Assembly: GCF_047501175.1 (NCBI RefSeq)
Contig: NZ_JBEQWH010000008.1
Coordinates: 27,995-91,994 of the forward strand
DNA length: 64,000 nt
DNA from: Methanoprimaticola sp047501175
GTDB taxonomy: Archaea > Thermoplasmatota > Thermoplasmata > Methanomassiliicoccales > Methanomethylophilaceae
Reading direction: 5' to 3'
Shown here: positions 57,925 through 64,000 of the stretch, piece by piece
How the letters are laid out: the number at the start of each line of letters is the position of its first letter
Position numbering within the stretch: the first letter of the stretch is position 1
Made by a program: the position numbers and the translations under genes
The notes under the pieces: model-generated
Told to the model about the DNA's origin: nothing
Database searches by the model: none
What the model saw: the letters and a program-made list of their open reading frames with translations, nothing else

Positions 57925-59301
57925 ATGGTCGTGGGTCTTGAAAGGAAAGCTTACATGAAATTGAAGGAATGGAAGGAGGCCAGTAACGGTTCGACGGCCC
58001 TTCTCATAGATGGTGCTCGCCGTGTCGGAAAGAGTTATCTCGCTGTTCAATTCGCCGAGAAAGAGTATGATTCCCACATCCTGATCGATTTCGCTCAGGC
58101 AGGACCCGACATCAAGAGGATGTTTGAGGAGGATATCAGTGATCTGGATTTTTTCTTCTCCAAGCTTTCTACTTTATGGAATGTCACACTCCACAGAAGA
58201 CGCAGTCTGATAATTTTCGATGAGGTCCAGTGCTTTCCGTTGGCGAGACAGCTCATCAAGAAGTTCGTGGCCGACGGACGTTATGACTATATCGAGACCG
58301 GATCCCTGCTTTCAATCAAGACTCATATGGCAGGCATATTGTTGCCTTCCGAGGAAATCCATCTGGTCTTGCATCCCATGGATTTCGAGGAGTTCCTCTG
58401 GGCGATGGGAGATCACATTTCTATGGACTTCTTGAGGGGATGCTACGATAGGCGTATGCCTGTCGGGGAAGCCATCCATAAGAAGATGATGATGCGCATC
58501 CGCGAGTATATGCTCGTTGGGGGGATGCCAGGGGCCGTGTCCACGTATGTGGATACCAGGGACTTCGCAGCTACCGATATGGTCAAAAGGGCCATTCTTG
58601 ACCTCTATCGCGGTGATATTCCCCGGTTCGCTATCGGTTATGAGGCGAAGGTCATCGACATATTCGACAAGATCCCATCCGAACTGTCCAGGAAGGAGAA
58701 GAAATTCAGAATAACCTCGATAACAAAGGATGCCAGGCAACGTCAGTATGATGAGGCTTTCCTTTGGCTCTCAGATGGTATGGTCACCAGCATCTGTTAT
58801 AATGCAACGGATCCCACCATAGGTTTGTCAATGTATCTCGATGACTCCACATTCAAGTGCTACATGGAGGACACGGGACTGCTCATAACCCATGCGATGT
58901 TCGATAAGGATTATGCGGAGAACACTCTGTACAAGTCGATCCTTCTCGACAAGGTGAATGTCAACGAGGGAATGATCTTGGAGAATCTGGTGGCTCAGAT
59001 GCTGAAGGCATCGCGGCATAAGCTCTTCTTCTATTCCAGGCCGAAGAGGATCGTGAAGGACGATTCCGGAGCTGTGATCAGAACGGAATCCGCCTTGGGG
59101 ATCGATTTCCTCGTGGATAATGGTGGCAAGATATGTCCGATCGAGGTAAAATCCTCAGGATACGCGAAGCATTCATCATTGGATAGGTTCAAGGAAAGGT
59201 TCGGGAAGCGCATCGGTGAGCCCGTCATCGTGTATACCAAGGACCTTGCCGTGAAGGACGGGACACTCTGCATCCCGATCTACATGGCGATCTTCCTATG
59301 A
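57925..59301 (+). CDS. AAA_14/DUF4143 ATPase
   Basis: 458 residues. N-terminal AAA domain with Walker A DGARRVGKSYLAV and Walker B SLIIFDEVQCFP, sensor region YIETGSLLS, helical middle with MLVGGMPGAVSTYVD, and C-terminal DUF4143 with a PD-(D/E)xK-like LGIDFLVDNGGKICPIEVKSS. Family members are widespread multicopy proteins of anaerobes with unknown role. The start is placed about 30 bases after the TATA element; 57907 is the alternative. A 33-bp repeat array precedes it. Confidence 0.85.
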   Translation: MVVGLERKAYMKLKEWKEASNGSTALLIDGARRVGKSYLAVQFAEKEYDSHILIDFAQAGPDIKRMFEEDISDLDFFFSKLSTLWNVTLHRRRSLIIFDEVQCFPLARQLIKKFVADGRYDYIETGSLLSIKTHMAGILLPSEEIHLVLHPMDFEEFLWAMGDHISMDFLRGCYDRRMPVGEAIHKKMMMRIREYMLVGGMPGAVSTYVDTRDFAATDMVKRAILDLYRGDIPRFAIGYEAKVIDIFDKIPSELSRKEKKFRITSITKDARQRQYDEAFLWLSDGMVTSICYNATDPTIGLSMYLDDSTFKCYMEDTGLLITHAMFDKDYAENTLYKSILLDKVNVNEGMILENLVAQMLKASRHKLFFYSRPKRIVKDDSGAVIRTESALGIDFLVDNGGKICPIEVKSSGYAKHSSLDRFKERFGKRIGEPVIVYTKDLAVKDGTLCIPIYMAIFL

Positions 59302-59376
59302 CCTCTTCGATAGGGCCTGTGATCGCGGGGACATCTACGGCAGGTTGATTATCCCCGCACCGTTCCCATTGATACA

Positions 59377-61104
59377 ATGAGACCTCAGAGCATCATCCCG
59401 GAGTACGACCTCTACCTCTTCGATTTCGACAACACGCTGTTCGACACCAGCTATGGGATAGAGGTGATGCTCAGGAACGCCCTCCCGGCCATCGGGATCG
59501 AGTACGACGAGACGAGGTTCACCGATTATCTCGGGATGTCCATAGACGACATCTTCGACAGCTACGCGAAGGACGCCTCCACCTATGAGGAGTACTGCAG
59601 GAGGATCTACGAGGTCGTCAACTCCGACTCGTACGTCGGAGCGCGTCCGTTCCCGGATGCGCTGAAGGAGCTGAAGGAGCTGAAGTCCAGGGGGAAGCGC
59701 ATAGGGATAGTCTCCGGGAAGATGAGGTACAAGATCGAGGCACTGTTGGAGGCCAACGGCCTCCGTGACATCCCGGAGACGATAGTGGGGTGGGATGACA
59801 CCGACCGTCACAAGCCTGAACCCGACCCGATCGCATTGGGGTTCTCGAGGTTCGACGTCCCTCTGGAGAGGTCGGTCTATGTCGGGGACAGCGCCAACGA
59901 CACCGGTGCCGCGAACGCGTTCGGCATGGACTGCATAATAGTCAACCGTCCCAACGGGATGGGGATGCCCGGGATTCCATGCACGTACGAGGTCTCCAGT
60001 CTCGAAGAGATCCTCCGATCAGATCAGGCCCTGGCCCGACAGTCTCACGATGAGCTCCCTGGCCTCATCGACGCCAGCCTCGGCAGCCTTCGTAAGCAGA
60101 CGGATGGCCTCCTTGTCGTCCATCTCGACCTGTCCGGAGAATGCGAGTGCCGCGAGGTTGTACATGGAGGACGGCTCGTTCTGGTCCGCGGCCTTCCTAA
60201 GGAGCTCTGTTGCCTCGGGGACCCTCCCCTCGTCTATCAGGATCGTCCCCAGCATGGCCTGCGCGTAGGCAAATCCCGCCTCCGACGCGGACTCCAGCCA
60301 CTCCACGGCCTTGGCGCGGTCCGGCTCCCCGAGCTCGTCGCCCATGTATATCAGGGCGAGGTTGTACATCGCCTTGACATCCCCGTCCAGAGCTGCGTCG
60401 GTGAACACCTCCGCCGCCTCGCTGAACTCCTTCCTCTCGTAGAGTATCCCTCCCAGGCAGAGTCTTGCATCGTTGTCCCCGCGAGAGGCGGATTCCCGGA
60501 ACCACCTCTCGGCGCCCGCGCGGTCCATGGGAATCCCGTCTCCGGCATCCATCATCATCGCGAGGTCGTACTGGGAGTCGGCATCCCCGAGCTCTGCGGC
60601 CCTGAGGTACAGTTCCGCCGCCCTCGGCTTGTCGGCCGGGACGCCCTCGCCGGTCCTCAGTATGTGTGCCAGGACGGCCATCGAGCCGATGTCGCTCTCC
60701 GCGGCGATCTCCAACCATCTCACCGCCGCTTCCGCATCGGCCGGGACGCCGGCACCAGTGCGCAGCATGGTGGCCGCATTGGTCATCCCTGTGACGCTTC
60801 CCTCCGTGGCCGCCATCTCGAACAGCTCCAGTGCCCTGACGGGATCGGATCCCATCACAAGGCTCCCGAGGTTGCACATCGCCTTCGTCTCCCCGCCGTC
60901 CACCGCCCTTTGGAGGTAGACCTTCGCCTTCTCAGTGTCCTTGGCGATGCCCTCGCCGACCATCAGCATGTATCCCAGCGACGATGCGGCCATGGCATCC
61001 CCGAGTGCGGCCGCGGCAGCGTACATCTCGGCGGCCTTGCCGGGCGATTCGTCACGTATGGAGTCAGCTTCCTCTCTGAAGGCGATCGGGTCCATGGCCG
61101 GTAA
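59377..61104 (+). CDS. HAD-family phosphatase lacking its own stop; frame runs antisense into the Sel1 gene
   Basis: Residues 1-215 are a complete HAD hydrolase of the phosphoglycolate-phosphatase type: LFDFDNTLFD (D16, D18), GIVSGKMR, HKPEPDP and GDSANDTGAA. The domain should end near 60020, exactly where the convergent Sel1-repeat gene ends, but the frame has no stop and stays open to 61104, adding about 360 residues encoded antisense to that gene. Those residues show no protein-like composition. A lost stop codon or sequencing error is likely; a read-through protein is possible. Confidence 0.6.
   Translation: MRPQSIIPEYDLYLFDFDNTLFDTSYGIEVMLRNALPAIGIEYDETRFTDYLGMSIDDIFDSYAKDASTYEEYCRRIYEVVNSDSYVGARPFPDALKELKELKSRGKRIGIVSGKMRYKIEALLEANGLRDIPETIVGWDDTDRHKPEPDPIALGFSRFDVPLERSVYVGDSANDTGAANAFGMDCIIVNRPNGMGMPGIPCTYEVSSLEEILRSDQALARQSHDELPGLIDASLGSLRKQTDGLLVVHLDLSGECECREVVHGGRLVLVRGLPKELCCLGDPPLVYQDRPQHGLRVGKSRLRRGLQPLHGLGAVRLPELVAHVYQGEVVHRLDIPVQSCVGEHLRRLAELLPLVEYPSQAESCIVVPARGGFPEPPLGARAVHGNPVSGIHHHREVVLGVGIPELCGPEVQFRRPRLVGRDALAGPQYVCQDGHRADVALRGDLQPSHRRFRIGRDAGTSAQHGGRIGHPCDASLRGRHLEQLQCPDGIGSHHKAPEVAHRLRLPAVHRPLEVDLRLLSVLGDALADHQHVSQRRCGHGIPECGRGSVHLGGLAGRFVTYGVSFLSEGDRVHGR
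60019..61095 (-). CDS. Sel1-like (TPR) repeat protein
   Basis: 358 residues from MDPIAFREEADSI. About nine Sel1-type repeats of roughly 36 residues (AAALGDAMAASSLGYMLMVGEG, AELGDADSQYDLAMMMDAGDG, SASEAGFAYAQAMLGTIL). It is cytosolic, with no signal peptide, and is probably a scaffold for protein interactions. Its stop coincides with the end of the HAD domain, and its entire length is overlapped by the antisense run-on of that gene. Confidence 0.85.
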   Translation of the reverse strand: MDPIAFREEADSIRDESPGKAAEMYAAAAALGDAMAASSLGYMLMVGEGIAKDTEKAKVYLQRAVDGGETKAMCNLGSLVMGSDPVRALELFEMAATEGSVTGMTNAATMLRTGAGVPADAEAAVRWLEIAAESDIGSMAVLAHILRTGEGVPADKPRAAELYLRAAELGDADSQYDLAMMMDAGDGIPMDRAGAERWFRESASRGDNDARLCLGGILYERKEFSEAAEVFTDAALDGDVKAMYNLALIYMGDELGEPDRAKAVEWLESASEAGFAYAQAMLGTILIDEGRVPEATELLRKAADQNEPSSMYNLAALAFSGQVEMDDKEAIRLLTKAAEAGVDEARELIVRLSGQGLI

Positions 61105-61213
61105 TCACCATGTCACACAAAACTGTTCGGATTCCATCCGTCCCGTATTCTCTGGGTGATTGGTCCGTGGCATCCTTCATATCCATCCTCCATCATGACC
61201 CTCCAGGGATGGC

Positions 61214-61531
61214 ATGACTCGGGTCTCCAACATCTTCGGACTATTGTTCCTGATACTGTTCGGCATCATCTGGGTAGCGATAACGCTGTCCATCCCGTCC
61301 CCGATTGGCATACTGTTCTCCGCGTTCGGGGTCCTGTTCATCGTGTATGCGGCGGTCCATATGGTTTACGGTCTCAGGAAGGGGCCGGTCCAGAGCCCTC
61401 CGGAGGCCAGATTCCCTGAGAGGAAGGCTGACGAGGTCCCGCCGGACAATGACGGGTTTTGTCCCTACTGCGGCTCCCCGGTGAACGACGATTACGAGTT
61501 CTGCAGGGTCTGCGGGAAAAGGGTACAATGA
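61214..61531 (+). CDS. Membrane protein with C-terminal zinc ribbon (1 of 3)
   Basis: 105 residues. Two helices (FGLLFLILFGIIWVAITLS and GILFSAFGVLFIVYAAVHM) and a C-terminal ribbon CPYCGSPVNDDYEFCRVCGKRVQ. The family is common in archaea; function unknown, perhaps regulatory. First of a run of similar genes; its stop overlaps the next start (ATGA). Confidence 0.7.
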   Translation: MTRVSNIFGLLFLILFGIIWVAITLSIPSPIGILFSAFGVLFIVYAAVHMVYGLRKGPVQSPPEARFPERKADEVPPDNDGFCPYCGSPVNDDYEFCRVCGKRVQ

Positions 61532-61953
61532 ATGTCGGGCCCAGGATGCTGGTGGGGACCCTATGTCTCATCGCGGCATGCGTGTCCTTCGTCCTGATGA
61601 TATACGGTACGGTCGTCTGGTCCCCGCTGTGCGCCCTGCTCCTGTTCGTGTGGATGGGATTCGCCGTCTGCTGCATCATGCTCCTGCTCCACAGGCCGGG
61701 TCCGACCGTCCGGGAGGAATCGTCAGCATGCGAGCCTGTGGGCGAATGGGCCGGAGGCAACGGATACTGCGTGTACTGCGGCTCCCCGTTGAGGCAGGAC
61801 ACGTCATTCTGCGGTGCGTGCGGGAGGCATCAGCGATGGACCTGGCGAAGATCATGGTCTATTCGGCATCCATCCTCACCGGTCTTGCCGTATTCCTCCT
61901 GCTGTTGCGCCTCCTCGGCTACGACATCCCGCTCCTCGTCCCGTTGGTCATGA
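61528..61953 (+). CDS. Membrane protein with zinc ribbon (2 of 3), extended by overlap
   Basis: 141 residues as read: two helices (LIAACVSFVLMIYGTVVWS and ALLLFVWMGFAVCCIMLLL), then ribbon CVYCGSPLRQDTSFCGACGRHQR. After the ribbon the frame has no stop and continues 40-odd Ser/Arg-rich residues over the start of the next gene. The natural protein probably ended at the ribbon near 61836. Confidence 0.6.
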   Translation: MNVGPRMLVGTLCLIAACVSFVLMIYGTVVWSPLCALLLFVWMGFAVCCIMLLLHRPGPTVREESSACEPVGEWAGGNGYCVYCGSPLRQDTSFCGACGRHQRWTWRRSWSIRHPSSPVLPYSSCCCASSATTSRSSSRWS

Positions 61954-62138
61954 TGTTCTTCCCGGTCGTCCTCCCGTCCCGTCTGCGCAGGGATGCGAAG
62001 GTACGTGAGGAGAGCGGCGAGTACTGTTCGGAATGCGGATATCAGCTGGATCCGGACGACGAGTTCTGCAAGGTATGCGGGAAGATGAGACGATCCTCCG
62101 CGAGTCACTCGTCACATCAGACCGATATCTCGAACTGA
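61836..62138 (+). CDS. Membrane protein with zinc ribbon (3 of 3)
   Basis: 100 residues from MDLAKIMVYSASILTGL, two helices and ribbon CSECGYQLDPDDEFCKVCGKM. Overlaps the preceding gene by about 118 bases. The three proteins share the two-helix plus ribbon layout and seem to be tandem duplications. Confidence 0.65.
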   Translation: MDLAKIMVYSASILTGLAVFLLLLRLLGYDIPLLVPLVMMFFPVVLPSRLRRDAKVREESGEYCSECGYQLDPDDEFCKVCGKMRRSSASHSSHQTDISN

Positions 62139-62147
62139 TCGAACAGC

Positions 62148-62396
62148 ATGCATGATGTCATTCCGAACGGTGACATCATCCTGATCGTCCTTGCGGTATG
62201 CTTCCTAGCGGCGACGATTTCCGGCATCGCCCTTCGCATTGTGGACAGGGCGACGGTGAGGAGGTTGACGGTTCGCATACATCTAGAGAACATGCCCATG
62301 TCGGAGATAGTCTTCCTGAAGGATTCCATATTGTGCGGGCGTGTGCTCTTCGCGGAGAACGAGTACCTTCTCAGAAGTTATGGTATGGATAGGTGA
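62148..62396 (+). CDS. Small single-helix membrane protein
   Basis: 82 residues. One strong helix (ILIVLAVCFLAATISGIAL) then a charged C-terminal domain with a beta-strand pattern (VRRLTVRIHLENMPMSEIVFLKD). It follows the ribbon cluster by 9 bases and is probably co-transcribed. No family recognised. Confidence 0.55.
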   Translation: MHDVIPNGDIILIVLAVCFLAATISGIALRIVDRATVRRLTVRIHLENMPMSEIVFLKDSILCGRVLFAENEYLLRSYGMDR

Positions 62397-62425
62397 AGGG
62401 GTGGGGCTTCCGCCCCGATGTTTCT

Positions 62426-63844
62426 TCAGAAGTCCTTCGGCTTCCTGCTGTCGTACACGGCACGGATGGCCTTGTACAGCATGTACACGTCCGCCTTGGC
62501 GGTGACCTCGATGGGTGCGTGCATGGACAGGACCGGGACTCCTATGTCCACGGTGTCGATGCTGTGGACTGAGATCTCGGATGCGATGGTGCCTCCTCCG
62601 CCGAGGTCGATCTTCCCGAGCTCGCCGATCTGCCAGGTCACTCCCGCGTCCCTGAACTGGGTGATGACGTAGTTCATCATCTCAGCCGAGGCATCGTTGG
62701 TGCTGTACTTCCCGCGGGACCCGTCGTACTTGGCGAGACAGGGTCCGCAGTTCATGAAGCAGCAGTTGTTCCTCTCCATGACCTCGGGGTATGCCGGGTC
62801 GAATCCGGCGCTGACGTCGCAGGAGAGGCAGACGGAGTTCCTGAGGACGTCCCTGACCTCGCATCCCTCGTCCTGCGCCAGGTCCTCGAGGAAGTCTCTG
62901 AAGAAGAACGACCTCATCCCGGTGACGCCGTCGGAGCCGGTCTCCTCCTTGTCGGCGAAGATCGTGACCGTCCCGTACTCGGGGTCCACGGTGTCGAGCT
63001 CCGCCATGAACTCGGCGTAGGCGCAGGAGCTGTCGTCCTGTCCGTAGGCGGCGACGAGGGACCTGTCGAGCCCCATGTCCCTGGGCTTGAACGCGGGGAC
63101 GGCGCAGAGCTCGGCGGTCTCGAAGTCATCCTCCGTGATGCCGTACTTCTCGTGCAGGATGGACATGATCGCCAGCTTCACCTTCTCCTTGACCTTCTCG
63201 TCGTCGTACGGGAGCGAACCGATCAGGAGGTTCAGCTGCTCTCCCTCGACGACCTCGGAGGCGCCCTTCTTCATCTGGTTCTGTGCGAGGTGAGGCAGCA
63301 GGTCCGTGATGAGGAATGCGGGCTCGTCATCGTTCTCACCGATCCTGATGGTGACCTTCCTGCCGTCCTTGGTGTAGACCACTCCGCGGATGGACAGCGG
63401 GATGGTGGTCCACTGGTACTTCTTGATGCCGCCGTAGTAGTGGGTCTTGAAGAACGCCATGGATGCGTCCTCGAAGAGGGGATGGGGCTTGAAGTCGAGC
63501 CTGGGACTGTCGGTGTGTGCGACGGTGACGCGGACCCCTTCCGAGACGGGCCTCCTGCCCATGGTGCACATGAGGATGGTCTTGTCCCTGTTCACCTTGT
63601 AGAACTTGTCCCCGGGCTTGTACTTGGTGCCGCGGGAGTACTCGGTGTATCCCTTCTCGGCGAGGATCGGCAGGACGTACTCGACCACCTCGCGCTCGGT
63701 CTTGTTCGCCAGGAACCTCTTGTACCCCTCGCAGAACGCATCGGCATCCTTCATGATGCCGGGGTTTCCCTCCGGGAGGCTCTTGCGGTCCGTGAGGATG
63801 GATTCGGCCAGCTCCTGGCCTTTGGTTTTCTTGTCCATGAGCAT
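62426..63844 (-). CDS. M18-family aminopeptidase
   Basis: 472 residues. Zinc ligands are visible in VAHTDSPRLDFKPHP (His, Asp), DKEETGSDG (Glu pair) and SMHAPIEV (His) near the C-terminus, as in aspartyl aminopeptidase-like M18 enzymes. It releases N-terminal, mostly acidic, residues from peptides. First Met at 63844 or 63838. It is convergent with the small membrane protein, and 29 bases separate the two stops. Confidence 0.9.
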   Translation of the reverse strand: MLMDKKTKGQELAESILTDRKSLPEGNPGIMKDADAFCEGYKRFLANKTEREVVEYVLPILAEKGYTEYSRGTKYKPGDKFYKVNRDKTILMCTMGRRPVSEGVRVTVAHTDSPRLDFKPHPLFEDASMAFFKTHYYGGIKKYQWTTIPLSIRGVVYTKDGRKVTIRIGENDDEPAFLITDLLPHLAQNQMKKGASEVVEGEQLNLLIGSLPYDDEKVKEKVKLAIMSILHEKYGITEDDFETAELCAVPAFKPRDMGLDRSLVAAYGQDDSSCAYAEFMAELDTVDPEYGTVTIFADKEETGSDGVTGMRSFFFRDFLEDLAQDEGCEVRDVLRNSVCLSCDVSAGFDPAYPEVMERNNCCFMNCGPCLAKYDGSRGKYSTNDASAEMMNYVITQFRDAGVTWQIGELGKIDLGGGGTIASEISVHSIDTVDIGVPVLSMHAPIEVTAKADVYMLYKAIRAVYDSRKPKDF

Positions 63845-64000
63845 CCGAATGGGTTTGCATGTACTTCATCTATCGCCTGTGATGTTCAACGTCTGTATCT
63901 CACATGCGGACGCCATTTTGGTGGATAAACGAGATAAGGGGTTTCGAAAGTAGCCTTCGTTGAAAAATAGCGGCTCCTCGATTTGTTATCGCCAAACAAC
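63845..64000. other. Intergenic region upstream of the aminopeptidase gene
   Basis: 156 bases up to the window edge. It holds the divergent promoter region of the aminopeptidase, with AT-rich patches near 63930-64000. I saw no gene. Confidence 0.3.

Overview
The window is from a methanogenic archaeon of the order Methanomassiliicoccales, probably the gut-associated Methanomethylophilaceae. It carries a complete mcrBDGA operon and the separate MCR-activation cluster (component A2, mcrC, methanogenesis markers 3, 6, 5, 15, 17 and 7). It also has corrinoid methyltransferase modules of the H2-dependent methylotrophic kind. Coding sequence is GC-rich and starts are often leaderless or ATGA-coupled. 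Stop codons are almost all TGA; I found one TAG stop, which fits a lineage that decodes UAG as pyrrolysine.

Layout. 1-7.6 kb: the end of a CbiK-like cobaltochelatase, then two tandem paralogous modules (corrinoid protein, UroD-family methyltransferase, double zinc-ribbon protein) separated by a hydantoinase/oxoprolinase-type gene. 7.7-12.9 kb: a histidine-kinase-like sensor, a YprB-like nuclease, a DHH/RecJ protein, a small ferredoxin and a DUF169 protein. 13.0-17.7 kb: mcrBDGA plus a DUF2098 gene behind a structured leader. 17.9-21.5 kb: small genes on the minus strand, including a DUF4443/DUF2111 regulator-like protein. 21.7-29.4 kb: atwA-mcrC-mmp3-mmp6-mmp5-mmp15-mmp17-mmp7-DUF123, a tightly overlapping operon. 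29.6-32.7 kb: a double-domain GlcD-like flavoprotein and a second ferredoxin. 32.8-36.9 kb: a regulated asymmetric heterodimeric ABC exporter. 37-43.5 kb: housekeeping and small genes, including a CNNM/CorC-type protein interrupted by an in-frame TAG, and tRNA-Ile.

44.3-49.8 kb is an accessory island: an AT-rich orphan, a MazG-like gene, an AAA ATPase plus PD-(D/E)xK nuclease pair, a GIY-YIG/DUF2075 helicase and a short tandem repeat. 49.8-53.9 kb holds three transcription units (a catalytically degenerate alpha/beta hydrolase, an MFS transporter, and a corrinoid protein with a CoM methyltransferase). All three carry the same palindrome, CGAACATGTTCG or a one-base variant, just upstream of an AT-rich promoter element. 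They look like an uncharacterised uptake and demethylation regulon. 54-64 kb: FNT channel, GNAT, DUF2284, a UbiA/UbiE pair suggesting a prenylated membrane redox carrier, a repeat-fronted AAA_14/DUF4143 ATPase, a HAD gene that has lost its stop and runs antisense through a Sel1-repeat gene, a cluster of zinc-ribbon membrane proteins, and an M18 aminopeptidase.

How it fits together: corrinoid modules pass methyl groups to coenzyme M, MCR releases methane, the atwA/mcrC/mmp operon activates MCR, and the flavoprotein, ferredoxins and prenylated carrier genes plausibly serve the electron transport around heterodisulfide reduction. All functions are inferred from sequence recognition without database searches.
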